A stretch of DNA of 64,000 nucleotides, from positions 39,063 to 103,062 of the forward strand of contig JAFSRW010000051.1 in assembly GCA_017445925.1 (NCBI GenBank). Reading direction: 5' to 3'. Source of the stretch: Bacteroidaceae bacterium. GTDB lineage: Bacteria; Bacteroidota; Bacteroidia; Bacteroidales; Bacteroidaceae. The notes beneath the pieces are model-generated. The model did not search any database. It saw nothing but the letters and a program-made list of their open reading frames with translations, and was not told the origin of the DNA. The position numbers and the translations under genes are program-made. This document shows, piece by piece, positions 8,177 to 17,364 of this stretch; positions within the stretch are counted from its first letter, which is position 1; the number at the start of each line of letters is the position of its first letter.

Positions 8177-9709
8177 ATGAAAACAACAATCAAGAGTCTG
8201 CTTCTGTTTGCTTTATTAGTATGTGCACAGACGTTGAGAGGACAGAACACCTTCACAAATCCTGTGATATGGTCTGACGTGCCCGATATGGATGCGGTAC
8301 GCGTTGGAAACGATTACTGGATGGTTTCAACCACCATGCATTTTTCGCCTGGAGCACCTATTATGCACTCCAAGGACCTTGTCCACTGGGAGACAGTGAA
8401 CTACATCTTCGATACACTGAACGACAGTCCGAAGAACAATCTTGAAGGTGGTAACGTGTATGGTCGTGGCCAGTGGGCTGCCTCACTGAAATACCACAAG
8501 GGAAAGTTCTACTGCTTCTTCGGCACAGGTGGAAGATCCTTCCTGTACAGCACGACAGACCCTCGCAAGAAGTGGGAGATTATCTGGCACAGCGACACCT
8601 ACTATCATGATGCTGCTTTCTTTATCGACGATGACGATCGTCCCTTCCTCTTCTTCAACGGCTCACATATACAGTTGCGTGAGTTTTATCCCGACTTCCG
8701 CCCCGGATTCAAGGAAGACGGTGTGAGTTGTGAGGTCATTCACGGTGAGCCAAGGGGCTTGTTGGAGGGTTCTCATGCCTACAAGCACGACGGCAAATAC
8801 TATCTTACCTGCATCTGGTGGCCACAAGGCGGCATCCGCACGCAGGTTTGCTTCCGTGCTGATAAGATTGACGGCGACTATGCCAATAATATGAAGGTCA
8901 TTCTCTCTGACGATGCCGGCATCCGCGGACGTGGCGTAGCCCAAGGATTCTTTATAGATACACCCAACGGTGAATGGTGGAGCATGATGTTCCAGGACCA
9001 CGATGCTGTGGGACGCATTCCTTACCTGATGCCTATGCAGTGGAAAGACAGCTGGCCCATGTTGGGCGACGAGAACGGCAAGGTAGGTAAAGTGCTGAAC
9101 ATGCCGGGCGGCGGCAAGAAATGCAAGGAACGCATCTCTGCCAGCGACGAATTCAAGAAGTCCAAGTTGGACATCGTATGGGAGTGGAACCACAATCCCG
9201 ATAACAGTCTGTGGTCACTGACAGAACGCAAGGGTTTCATGCGACTGAAGACCGGCAAGGTAGTCAATAATATCTTTGAGGCTCGTAACACCCTTACCCA
9301 AAGAACCTATGGCCCGAAGTCGGAAGCGAGCATACGCATGGATATCAGCCAGATGAAGGAAGGCGACCACGCCGGACTATCTACTTACTGCTCAAAGCCA
9401 GGTACCATAGAGGTTGTTGTAGAGAACGGACAACGCTATTTGCTTATGACGGATCGCACAGAGGAGAAAGCACGCGTTGCCTACAATGCAGACATTGTCT
9501 ATCTGCGTGCCGATGCCGACTTTACCACAGATAACGCTATCTTCCTCTATTCACAGGACGGAAAAGAGTGGAAGCCGTTAGGTGACAGCTTCCACATGGT
9601 CTTTAATCTGGAACACTTCGTGGGCAATCGCTTCGCCATCTTCAACTATGCTACCAAGCAGAGCGGAGGATGGGTGGATGTGGATTGGTTCCACTTCTTT
9701 AAACGCTAA
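8177..9709 (+). CDS. Glycoside hydrolase family 43 enzyme (beta-xylosidase/alpha-L-arabinofuranosidase-like)
   Basis: Secreted or periplasmic hydrolase of xylan or arabinan side-chain linkages. A signal peptide runs to about residue 22 (TLRGQ). The five-bladed propeller follows: VPDMDAVRVGNDYWMVSTT contains the catalytic base Asp37, YYHDAAFFID the pKa-modulating Asp, and LLEGSHAYKHDGKYYL the acid Glu. From about residue 330 a C-terminal beta-sandwich of the GH43_C2 type (SLTERKGFMRLKTG to the end) is recognisable. The 510-residue length suits this two-domain form. Position alone does not tie it to the susCD pair about 3 kb away, which is divergently transcribed with glyS between. Exact specificity cannot be read. 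Confidence 0.9.
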   Translation: MKTTIKSLLLFALLVCAQTLRGQNTFTNPVIWSDVPDMDAVRVGNDYWMVSTTMHFSPGAPIMHSKDLVHWETVNYIFDTLNDSPKNNLEGGNVYGRGQWAASLKYHKGKFYCFFGTGGRSFLYSTTDPRKKWEIIWHSDTYYHDAAFFIDDDDRPFLFFNGSHIQLREFYPDFRPGFKEDGVSCEVIHGEPRGLLEGSHAYKHDGKYYLTCIWWPQGGIRTQVCFRADKIDGDYANNMKVILSDDAGIRGRGVAQGFFIDTPNGEWWSMMFQDHDAVGRIPYLMPMQWKDSWPMLGDENGKVGKVLNMPGGGKKCKERISASDEFKKSKLDIVWEWNHNPDNSLWSLTERKGFMRLKTGKVVNNIFEARNTLTQRTYGPKSEASIRMDISQMKEGDHAGLSTYCSKPGTIEVVVENGQRYLLMTDRTEEKARVAYNADIVYLRADADFTTDNAIFLYSQDGKEWKPLGDSFHMVFNLEHFVGNRFAIFNYATKQSGGWVDVDWFHFFKR

Positions 9710-9815
9710 CGTTAACGTTAACGATAACTTTTAGGGTTAAGGTTAGGGTTAACGTTAACGTTTAAAGAGCCAATAGCCAAAGTTCTTCGGTTATCGTTGA
9801 CGTTAACGTTATCGT
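9709..9815. repeat. AACGTTAACG/GGGTTAAGG degenerate tandem arrays
   Basis: The spacer after the GH43 gene is mostly head-to-tail hexamer-like units: AACGTTAACGTTAACGATAAC, then TTAGGGTTAAGGTTAGGG, then AACGTTAACG, and again at 9789-9813. It resembles other spacers in this window (8122, 26341, 29100, 63694). Confidence 0.8.
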
Positions 9816-10894
9816 TTAATAAAGGCATTCATCTCTTCCTCATGCGCTTCTATGCTGAGTAAGAGGTGGAGTTGGTTGTTGGCACGGACAAAGTTGTGCT
9901 CTGGATATTGGCACTTCCAGTATTTGTCACCACTCAGATAATCCCATAGGAAACGTACGCACTGCATATAGGGGAAGAGTTTCACGGCGTAAGGCAGGTT
10001 CTCGATCTCCACTTGGGTGAGGAAACTGGAGGCACTGCTCAAATACCCTTCTGTAAAGGCCTTGAAGATCTCCACGTTGAACTGCACCTTATCCATATCA
10101 GGACAGTCCTCTGCTACCATATTGGCACCTGTACGCAGGAAATCGCCATAATCAGAGAAGATGAAGTTGGGCATCACGGTATCCAGGTCGATAACACAAA
10201 GCACATTGTCGTTCTTATCGAACATCATATTGTTCACCTTGGTATCGCAATGGCATACTCGTTTGGGCAGAATGCCTTCACGACCCATACGCTCTGCTTT
10301 GCACATCTCCTCGGCTCGGGCATCTATCTCCTTAAGCATATTCTGCACCTGGGGCTCACTGACACGTCCCACAGGATCGGCAGCTACCACCTCACGCAAC
10401 TGCTGCAGGCGGAATTCCATATTGTGGAAATCCTTGATGGTCTCACCCAACTGAACGGGAATGTCTGCCAACATAGCCTGGAAGTTGCCGAAAGCTTTAC
10501 CGGCAGCCCGACTGCTCTCAGGATTCACAGCCTGCTTGGTAATGGCATCAGGAATGAAAATCATGATACGCCAGTACTTACCATCGACCTTGGCATACAA
10601 CTTCTTGCTGTCCTCCTTTAAGGGAATGAAGGTCAGCACCTTACGGTCTATATCATCCTCCCCTTTCTCTTCCAGTTTCTTACGGATGTGGGTGGTCACG
10701 GCATCGATGTTACGCATCACCATATCCACATCGGGGAAGACAGCATCGTTCACGCGTTGCAGCACATAGTCGGGCTGGTAGGCCTCGGCTGTCTTTACCT
10801 TATAGGTATCATTGATAAGACCCTCGCCCAAAGGCTTTATCTCACTCACGTTGCCACGAATGGCAAATTTTGCAACAATGTTTTTTAAATCCAT
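9809..10894 (-). CDS. Aminoglycoside-phosphotransferase-fold sugar kinase (N-acetylhexosamine 1-kinase-like)
   Basis: Cytoplasmic small-molecule kinase of the APH/ChoK fold. In Bacteroidetes, relatives of this length (361 residues) are usually annotated as NahK-like, phosphorylating free N-acetylhexosamines at C1. N-terminal nucleotide-binding lobe: PLGEGLINDTYKV with YVLQRVND. Brenner motif HCDTKVNNMMFD contains the catalytic Asp and Asn, followed by VLCVIDLDTVMP with the metal-binding Asp. The substrate is inferred from family resemblance only, so no symbol is given. The last codons fall within the AACGTTAACG repeat zone, so the 3' end lies in repeat-derived sequence. It follows the MG2-type gene on the same strand, separated by a hairpin. 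Confidence 0.75.
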   Translation of the reverse strand: MDLKNIVAKFAIRGNVSEIKPLGEGLINDTYKVKTAEAYQPDYVLQRVNDAVFPDVDMVMRNIDAVTTHIRKKLEEKGEDDIDRKVLTFIPLKEDSKKLYAKVDGKYWRIMIFIPDAITKQAVNPESSRAAGKAFGNFQAMLADIPVQLGETIKDFHNMEFRLQQLREVVAADPVGRVSEPQVQNMLKEIDARAEEMCKAERMGREGILPKRVCHCDTKVNNMMFDKNDNVLCVIDLDTVMPNFIFSDYGDFLRTGANMVAEDCPDMDKVQFNVEIFKAFTEGYLSSASSFLTQVEIENLPYAVKLFPYMQCVRFLWDYLSGDKYWKCQYPEHNFVRANNQLHLLLSIEAHEEEMNAFIKR

Positions 10895-10963
10895 GCTATT
10901 TTAGTTTAGTAGGTTAGTAGTTTAGTCGTTTAGTAGATTGGGAATTTGGGAAATTGGGAAATT

Positions 10964-10984
10964 CCCGCCGACAAAATCGGCGGG
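10964..10984 (-). terminator. Terminator-like hairpin after the MG2-type gene
   Basis: A perfect 8-bp stem CCCGCCGA/TCGGCGGG with a 5-nt loop starts 9 bp beyond the stop at 10993. On the minus strand it is followed by AATTTCCCAATTTCCC, which is only moderately U-rich. It could end the MG2 transcript or attenuate read-through into the kinase gene. Confidence 0.5.
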
Positions 10985-10992
10985 CGCAGTAA

Positions 10993-13827
10993 CTATCTGT
11001 CTTCCGGCATACTTTTACCTGTCAGGAGGGTGCCGTCGGCTGCCATACCCTCTGCGCTAACGGCAATCTGAGTGGGCTTGCAGTTGTTGTAGAACTGTAT
11101 CTTTGCTGAGCCAGAGGCATCCAGTTTCAGGTTGGGATTCCAGTACAGGGTACGCCTGTAGTCCTTTGTGTCCGGCAGCGGTTTCTTGCTATAGTCGGGC
11201 TGATAGAAATCATCGGGGGCAGAGAATCCCGGCAGAATGAGGTAACGATCGCGCCGAACCAGACGCATGCTTTCATCGGAATACGTTCGCAGGTCAATGG
11301 TGACCTGTGGCTGGTTGCTCCCCTCAAAATGCTTGTCGCCCTCACGTCGCGGACTATAGTCGGTATAGATATATACCTTATCTATATTAGCGAACTGGTT
11401 GAATTTCTCCTGCTCCCGGGTAGAGATATTACTGGTCCAGGTAGGTACAGACCCGTTGGCATCCATGCCCGTACTCATCCTGTTCTGTTGCATCGCCGAC
11501 TCATCACTCAGCAGTTTTGTATTCATTCGGGTTACGATGTCATAGGGGCGCTCCATATTCATATCACCGATATAGGTGCGTGACACGTCGACCGTAAAAC
11601 GCTGCTGACCGATAAAGTAACCTGTACACAGACCAGCATCGATGGCCTCGTTCAGTGCCGTGTATGCATCTATCACAAAGGCTGGCTTGCTGGCATCGAA
11701 TTTCCTCAGCATGGTACGCTTGGCTCCGATGGTGACCTCATGAAGCGTTCGCGATCCATCGTTCAACCAGTCCTCTGCCATCACACTTCCCTTGGGGGCC
11801 TGTGCCAGATGTTCCTGGTACCAGTCATAAGGCTTTACAAATCGAGGATAGATGAGACGTAGGCGGACATAGAACTCCGGATAGTTTATGCCACCATATT
11901 TGGTGGTACCACCTTCGAACCAGGCATGTTTGCTCTGCTTCCATTTGGTGGTATCCGAGGCTGCCAGTTCCATGATACAGCCTTCATAGAAACGCGGGCT
12001 CTGAATGTTGAACTGCCCCTTCTGGGTGACCATTTCACCTATTACCCCGTCGGTCCCTTTATCTGAGGGCTTCGTGAATTTGGCATGCACCTTGACTTCG
12101 TTCTTCAGTGAACCCTCACTCTTATTGAAACGACCAAAGCCATCGTGCAACGTTGCCATCTCACTGTTGTCATCATTTACCGACATATCCTTCTCCGTGT
12201 AATTGGGCGTCGGTGTATTTTCCTCTTTAGATTCTTTTGCCTCAGGCATATCAGCATTAACAGCCTTCTCGCCAGCCTGGGCAAACAAATCCTCCATATG
12301 TTCCGACTGGTACTTGTTGACCTCGCCTGTCATCAGCGGTGTCATCTCAGGCATATGATTCAGGATAAAGGCACCCGGCGTGGCCATTGTATGCCAGTCG
12401 AACCGGCGCCAACCCTGTATCATAAGCAGGAGGTCGAGGGCACGCTGGTGCTCGGCATCGTCCTTCTCAAAGAAATACTCGGGTTGTTCCACAAAACCGC
12501 GTATCTGACTAGTCAGCAGCATTTCAGTAAGAATATTGCCTGAGTCGTAGATGTACTCCGTATGGGCCGCATCACGAACAGCGATGCTGACAGTCTCGTT
12601 GGGTGCATTGGACTGAACCCGCAAGCTGATAGGTTCAAAAGGCTTGGTAGGCGTATCGTCGATATCAGCAAAAGTTATGTTCTGTGCCTGAAAATCATTC
12701 TGGCGGATAAAGAACAGGCGGTCGGCATAGACTCGTCCCTCTACATTGAAGACAGTAACCTGACAGACACCCGTCTTCAACTTGTCTGGAGTCAGGGTAA
12801 CGGAGAAGGTGGCACCTGAGCCCAGTTCCTCAAAGGCTAACACCTGACCCTGGTTCATTACCGTCATACCCAGAGGCTCGTTAGCCGCTGTGCCGGCAAG
12901 GGCAAGATCAACTTTCGCCTCCCCATTCTGCTGAGTTAGCATCATGGCACATCCGTCTGCCTCTATCTTGGGCAGACTCGGTTTGCCTGCTTTATATTTC
13001 CAAGAAAACTCAGCTGTGTATTTGGTTCCGCTGGTAGGAATAAATTCTATACTTCCTCTGCCACGTTGCTCCGTTTTGGCTTCCGCCACTTTATTGCCAG
13101 ATCCGTCCATAATAGCCAAGGTACCCTCAATGTGCATACCCTCATCATCATTAGCCTCGAAAGCCACACGGTTCTTAACACCTGCTATCAGATGACCGCC
13201 TTCGGGGAAAAGTTGGACGACTGCCTTGGGCAACTCATTGTCGGCCTTGTACTGACGACGCAAGGGACGCAGGGTCATGAAATGCTCATACTCGCCTGGT
13301 GCCCTGGGTTTATCAAACACAGGGAAAACCTTGCTGTAAAGTTTTTCATAATCGCGATAGTACTCCTTCGCCATTTTCTTGTTGAAGAACCACTTCTCGG
13401 CATAATCGGTATGCGGATGCTGTGTCTCGCCCCAGTTCAACTGCCAACGGGTATAGGCACGTAACTCATAGTAACCACCATAAAGCGTATCGTTCAACAC
13501 AAAATCGCCGTGTGCCTCTCCCTTCTCCAGCTCCAGCAACTGGCGTTGCACGAGATAGCCGTCCTGGTTGAGCAGTTCGACGTACAGAACCTTGCTCACC
13601 CTGGAGGGTTTGCCGTCGCTTCTGCGGACATAGGCTTTATAATATAATGTATCGCCTAGGAAATAACAGGTATTATCGGTATGGATGAATATCTGCTCCT
13701 GCGGGATGCTTGCCCCAAATTTCTGCAGACGGTCTGCCCAACCATCCAAGGTAGACGGAAGGTTTGCCTGAGCCGTCAGGTTCAGGGAAATAAATGTGCA
13801 AATAATAAACGAAAGAAACTTATTCAT
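10993..13827 (-). CDS. Large secreted protein with MG2 (macroglobulin)-like N-terminal domain
   Basis: 944 residues, signal peptide MNKFLSFIICTFISLNLTAQ, so periplasmic or surface located. The N-terminal third has the alpha-2-macroglobulin MG2 pattern (QEQIFIHTDNTCYFLGDTLYYKAYV, then YGGYYELRAYTRW), as in a group of large Bacteroidetes proteins of unknown role found near TonB-dependent receptors. There is no thioester motif, so it is not a protease-trapping macroglobulin. The middle has several beta-sandwich-like stretches and an acidic low-complexity segment (AKESKEENTPTPN). The frame opens 30 bases upstream, but the ATG at 13827 starts the signal peptide. Its promoter is back-to-back with that of the helicase gene. 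Function unknown. Confidence 0.7.
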   Translation of the reverse strand: MNKFLSFIICTFISLNLTAQANLPSTLDGWADRLQKFGASIPQEQIFIHTDNTCYFLGDTLYYKAYVRRSDGKPSRVSKVLYVELLNQDGYLVQRQLLELEKGEAHGDFVLNDTLYGGYYELRAYTRWQLNWGETQHPHTDYAEKWFFNKKMAKEYYRDYEKLYSKVFPVFDKPRAPGEYEHFMTLRPLRRQYKADNELPKAVVQLFPEGGHLIAGVKNRVAFEANDDEGMHIEGTLAIMDGSGNKVAEAKTEQRGRGSIEFIPTSGTKYTAEFSWKYKAGKPSLPKIEADGCAMMLTQQNGEAKVDLALAGTAANEPLGMTVMNQGQVLAFEELGSGATFSVTLTPDKLKTGVCQVTVFNVEGRVYADRLFFIRQNDFQAQNITFADIDDTPTKPFEPISLRVQSNAPNETVSIAVRDAAHTEYIYDSGNILTEMLLTSQIRGFVEQPEYFFEKDDAEHQRALDLLLMIQGWRRFDWHTMATPGAFILNHMPEMTPLMTGEVNKYQSEHMEDLFAQAGEKAVNADMPEAKESKEENTPTPNYTEKDMSVNDDNSEMATLHDGFGRFNKSEGSLKNEVKVHAKFTKPSDKGTDGVIGEMVTQKGQFNIQSPRFYEGCIMELAASDTTKWKQSKHAWFEGGTTKYGGINYPEFYVRLRLIYPRFVKPYDWYQEHLAQAPKGSVMAEDWLNDGSRTLHEVTIGAKRTMLRKFDASKPAFVIDAYTALNEAIDAGLCTGYFIGQQRFTVDVSRTYIGDMNMERPYDIVTRMNTKLLSDESAMQQNRMSTGMDANGSVPTWTSNISTREQEKFNQFANIDKVYIYTDYSPRREGDKHFEGSNQPQVTIDLRTYSDESMRLVRRDRYLILPGFSAPDDFYQPDYSKKPLPDTKDYRRTLYWNPNLKLDASGSAKIQFYNNCKPTQIAVSAEGMAADGTLLTGKSMPEDR

Positions 13828-13854
13828 AATAGACGAATAGTTGTTTAACTCAGG

Positions 13855-13862
13855 CAAAGATA
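13855..13862 (-). promoter_or_regulatory. -7 element of the MG2-type gene
   Basis: Minus-strand TATCTTTG matches TAnnTTTG, 27 bp before the ATG at 13827. Confidence 0.55.
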
Positions 13863-13883
13863 ATACTTTTTCTTCACATTCTC

Positions 13884-13914
13884 TTGTGCAAGCCAGATTT
13901 TTCAGTTATTTTTG
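13884..13914 (+). promoter_or_regulatory. Promoter of the nuclease-helicase gene (-33 and -7)
   Basis: TTG at 13884-13886 and TATTTTTG at 13907-13914, separated by 20 bp, as in the Bacteroidetes consensus. The ATG is 30 bp downstream. Confidence 0.55.
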
Positions 13915-13943
13915 CGAAATAGATTGAAAGTTGATGGTTGAGG

Positions 13944-16900
13944 ATGGAAAGTAAAACGTTTGCAGCGGAGTTTTATGCCGATATCCGGGCTGTTCTGTTG
14001 AAACGGACGGGAGATAGTGACGCATACGTTCGTCTGAACAGACTGTTCTTACATCTGTTGGATGAACATACGGCACAGCTACCTGTTCATTTAGTGGGGC
14101 CATTTGCCAAGACCGACTACCTGCTGAAGGAGCACAATGCCCCCAAGAGGCTATGGCGTATGGTCAATGACCTGCGTGTACGTCTGAACCGCTTCAAGAA
14201 ACAGGAACTCCCCATGGAGGAACAGCAACGTATGCTTGCTGACGATGGGCAGGCCCTCAGCCTCTTTGTGAAGCATCTGTATGGCATTCCTGTACCGGAA
14301 GCCCTTGCCGCCCTCTTCCCTGCCAAGAGACAGCGCCGACCCAAAAAGATGCTGTTGGCAGAATGTGTAAGAATGATTGTGGACAGATGGGATGACGAGT
14401 CCATTTGGGGAAGGATAGAAACCGACGGCGTAGAGAACGTTAACGTCAACGTCAACGAGAACGGGAACGTTAACGGGAATGACTGGTCGTATCTTATTCC
14501 GCTTTTGAAGCCTGGTATGCAGTTGAATCTTATTAGGCCGCGTGTTGATGAAAAAGGGACACTCTTCCCGGAACTTATCATCTTAGAACCCGACTATCTG
14601 GTGGATATCTCGCAGATAGCACGGTGCATGGACATTTTCTCAGATTCACCCCTCGTCTATCTGCTGCACATGATAGAGCCGCCTGCCGAATCGGAGGCCA
14701 TCATGTTGGGTAACTTAGCCGGGCAGTTGTTGGATGAAACGCTTCATACTCAAGATGAGGAACATACATATAACATCTCTGCACGACGGTTCTTCGAGCA
14801 GAATGCCCTCAGTTTACTCTCTATTCCACCCAGTGCATGCTTTCATGCCAATGCACAGAATCAATTACAGAACATCCGTAAAGCCATCAGACAAGACCTG
14901 CCCACACAGATAGGAAGTTTCGATGCCACGAAAGTGATGGTGGAGCCTTCCTTCTTCTCGTCGATGTTGGGCTTGCAGGGACGTATGGATATGTTGCAAC
15001 TCGACCTCCGTGTACTGGTGGAACAGAAATCAGGCAGCGGTGCTTTTGTGGCAGGGGATGCCGATCCATCAACGCCCAAACCGCAACGGCCACATTACAT
15101 ACAACTCCTGCTCTACATGGCGCTGCTACGTTACAACTACCGCAAACAGTATGAGCAGAACAATCACCAGCTACACGCCTTCCTGCTGTACTCCAAGTAT
15201 GCACATCCACTCTTAGGTTTGGGCTTTGCACCTGAACTGCTTTTTCATGCCTTCCGCCTGCGTAACCAGTTGGTATGGCACCAATTCCGACTGGCCGAAG
15301 GAGGTTTCAATATATTGGGAACCCTTACGCCGGAACAACTGAACCGGAATGGCGTACAGAACCGCTTGTGGAAGGAGTTCCAACGACCCAAGATAGAGCA
15401 ACTTTTAGCTCCCATCCGACAAGCCAATCCTACGGAAAAAGCTTATTACTACCGCATGCTTACCTTCATAGCACGGGAACATCAGCTGAGCAAGTTGGGT
15501 AATCAGCAGAAGGAAAACTCCGGCTTCTCAAGCATATGGATAGACAGCTTGGAAGAGAAACTCTCTGCCGGCAACATCTACCACCAGTTACGCTTGGAAT
15601 CCCCTGCAGAAGGGGCAGAGGGACAGGTGGAACAGGTCGTGCTGCGCTTCCACAGAAAGGAACTGAACGATATGAGCAATTTCCGACCGGGCGATATCGT
15701 CATCCTTTATTCTTATGAGCCCGATACCCTCCCCGATGCCTGCAATACCATGGTGTTCCGCTGTAGCATTGTCAGTATCACGCCCGAGATGATTACCCTG
15801 AACCTACGCAAGACACAGGTGGATGCCTTTGTCTTTCTGCGACATAAAGATTATTTCTGGGCAGTGGAGCACGATTTCTTTGAGTCGTCCTACACCGCAT
15901 TATACCGAGGTATGCATGCCTTCCTTTCCGCGCCAAAGGAACGACGTGATCTGCTGATGGCTGCCCGTCGGCCTAAGGTGGATGAGAGCCTTTCCATAAA
16001 AGGAGAATACGGGGCGTTCAACGAGCTCACGTTGCGTGTCCGACAGGCTCGCGAACTCTTCCTGATTATCGGTCCGCCGGGAAGTGGAAAAACTTCATTC
16101 GGTATGCTCAACACCCTTCAGGAAGAACTAATGCACCCAGATACCCACGTGCTGCTGCTCTCGTATACCAATAGGGCCGTGGATGAGATTTGCAGCAAAC
16201 TACATGGTGCTCATGTTCCCTTCCTGCGCATCGGTAATGCTTTGGCCTGCCAACCACAATACCAACCTTACCTTTTTGACAATCAGGTCAGGAAGTGCGC
16301 AGATTTAGCGAGCTTGCAGGAACTGATTGTTCAAACACGAGTCATCGTAGGTACCGTCACAGCCATGAACAGCGCCCAAGCCATCTTCAAATACAAGCAG
16401 TTCTCTTTGGCCATCATAGATGAAGCGTCACAGATTCTGGAACCACACATTATTGGACTGCTCAGCGCTACGCATAAAACGGGACCTGCCATCAAACGCT
16501 TTGTGATGATAGGCGATCACAAACAGCTTCCGGCTGTCGTGCAACAGACCCAACAGGAGTCGGTTGTCAATGATCCTTTACTCCACAAGATAGGCTTGTA
16601 CAATTGCAGGTTCTCGCTCTTTGAACGACTCCTTTACCTGTATGGCGATGACCCAAGCGTAACCTATATGCTAACACGGCAAGGACGTATGCACCAAGAG
16701 ATTATGGAGTTGCCCAACCGCCTTTTCTATAAGGGAAAACTTCAGGTGGTTCCCCTACCCCACCAGATAGCACAACTGCCTACAGAAGGCGGAACAGAGG
16801 ATGCGCTAACCAACCAACTGCTGACACGCAGGGTGATGTTCCTGCCCAGCAAGACACCCAAGCATTCGCCTTCTGATAAGGTCAACCAACCCGAGGCCGA

Positions 16901-17297
16901 CATCATTGCCTCCTTAGTGGAACGCATATACAAGATAGAAAAGGAGCGCTTCAGTGCCCAAGATACCATAGGCATCATTGTGCCCTACCGCAACCAGATA
17001 GCTACCGTGCGCAATACCATAGCCCGATTAGGCATACCCGAACTGATGGATATTACCATAGATACGGTAGAGCGTTACCAAGGCAGCCAGCGAAGATACA
17101 TCATCTATGGATTTACCATCCTGAAATACTACCAACTACGCTTCCTGACCAACAACACATTTGTGGAAGACGGCCAACTCATTGACCGCAAACTGAATGT
17201 AGCCATGACAAGAGCACAGGAACACCTTATTATAATAGGGAATCCAGCTTTGCTCGAGAGCAATCCTCTTTTCAGAGAGATTACTCTCTTGGGCTAA
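13944..17297 (+). CDS. RecB-like nuclease fused to a superfamily 1 helicase
   Basis: 1117-residue DNA-processing enzyme. N-terminal half: PD-(D/E)XK nuclease of the RecB/Cas4 type, with GRMD (about 346-349), the EQK catalytic strand (360-362) and QLLLY (387-391, the QxxxY motif). C-terminal half: SF1 (Dna2/NAM7-like) helicase with Walker A GPPGSGKT (710-717), motif II IIDEAS, motif III IGDHKQLPAVV and motif VI NVAMTRAQEHLIIIG. The architecture recalls Dna2, an end-resection/flap enzyme, but the four iron-sulfur cysteines of Dna2/Cas4 are not evident. The ATG at 13944 is preferred over the TTG at 13938. Residues about 163-178 (NVNVNVNENGNVNGN) are encoded by an AACGTTAACG repeat identical in type to the intergenic arrays. 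It stands alone and does not form a typical defence island. Confidence 0.85.
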   Translation: MESKTFAAEFYADIRAVLLKRTGDSDAYVRLNRLFLHLLDEHTAQLPVHLVGPFAKTDYLLKEHNAPKRLWRMVNDLRVRLNRFKKQELPMEEQQRMLADDGQALSLFVKHLYGIPVPEALAALFPAKRQRRPKKMLLAECVRMIVDRWDDESIWGRIETDGVENVNVNVNENGNVNGNDWSYLIPLLKPGMQLNLIRPRVDEKGTLFPELIILEPDYLVDISQIARCMDIFSDSPLVYLLHMIEPPAESEAIMLGNLAGQLLDETLHTQDEEHTYNISARRFFEQNALSLLSIPPSACFHANAQNQLQNIRKAIRQDLPTQIGSFDATKVMVEPSFFSSMLGLQGRMDMLQLDLRVLVEQKSGSGAFVAGDADPSTPKPQRPHYIQLLLYMALLRYNYRKQYEQNNHQLHAFLLYSKYAHPLLGLGFAPELLFHAFRLRNQLVWHQFRLAEGGFNILGTLTPEQLNRNGVQNRLWKEFQRPKIEQLLAPIRQANPTEKAYYYRMLTFIAREHQLSKLGNQQKENSGFSSIWIDSLEEKLSAGNIYHQLRLESPAEGAEGQVEQVVLRFHRKELNDMSNFRPGDIVILYSYEPDTLPDACNTMVFRCSIVSITPEMITLNLRKTQVDAFVFLRHKDYFWAVEHDFFESSYTALYRGMHAFLSAPKERRDLLMAARRPKVDESLSIKGEYGAFNELTLRVRQARELFLIIGPPGSGKTSFGMLNTLQEELMHPDTHVLLLSYTNRAVDEICSKLHGAHVPFLRIGNALACQPQYQPYLFDNQVRKCADLASLQELIVQTRVIVGTVTAMNSAQAIFKYKQFSLAIIDEASQILEPHIIGLLSATHKTGPAIKRFVMIGDHKQLPAVVQQTQQESVVNDPLLHKIGLYNCRFSLFERLLYLYGDDPSVTYMLTRQGRMHQEIMELPNRLFYKGKLQVVPLPHQIAQLPTEGGTEDALTNQLLTRRVMFLPSKTPKHSPSDKVNQPEADIIASLVERIYKIEKERFSAQDTIGIIVPYRNQIATVRNTIARLGIPELMDITIDTVERYQGSQRRYIIYGFTILKYYQLRFLTNNTFVEDGQLIDRKLNVAMTRAQEHLIIIGNPALLESNPLFREITLLG
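14435..14478. repeat. In-frame AACGTTAACG-type array inside the helicase gene
   Basis: Seven 6-bp units (AACGTT, AACGTC, AACGTC, AACGAG, AACGGG, AACGTT, AACGGG) encode alternating Asn and Val/Glu/Gly. It interrupts the variable linker between the N-terminal region and the nuclease core. Confidence 0.85.
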
Positions 17298-17298
17298 G

Positions 17299-17356
17299 GC
17301 CCTATGGGACTTATAGGGCTTATGAGACCTATGGGGCTTATGAGGCCTATGAGGCT
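17299..17356. repeat. Degenerate tandem array, unit about GGCTTATGGG
   Basis: Units such as CCTATGGGA, CTTATAGGG and CTTATGAGA fill the 67-bp gap between the converging helicase and dehydrogenase genes. No terminator hairpin is visible there. Confidence 0.8.
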
Positions 17357-17364
17357 AATTAACC

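Noticed and set aside
2043-9709. SusCD pair, FKBP and GH43 treated as one polysaccharide utilisation locus.
   Set aside because: glyS lies between, strands differ and no shared regulator is visible, so the link is not supported.
9722-9760. TTAGGGTTAAGGTTAGGG looks like telomeric repeat.
   Set aside because: It is part of the degenerate array family seen in many spacers, inside a circular-chromosome context with no end structure.
13944-17297. Nuclease-helicase considered as part of a CRISPR or phage-defence system.
   Set aside because: Neighbours are ordinary metabolic or unknown genes, with no restriction, toxin or cas partner. Kept only as an enzyme of uncertain role.
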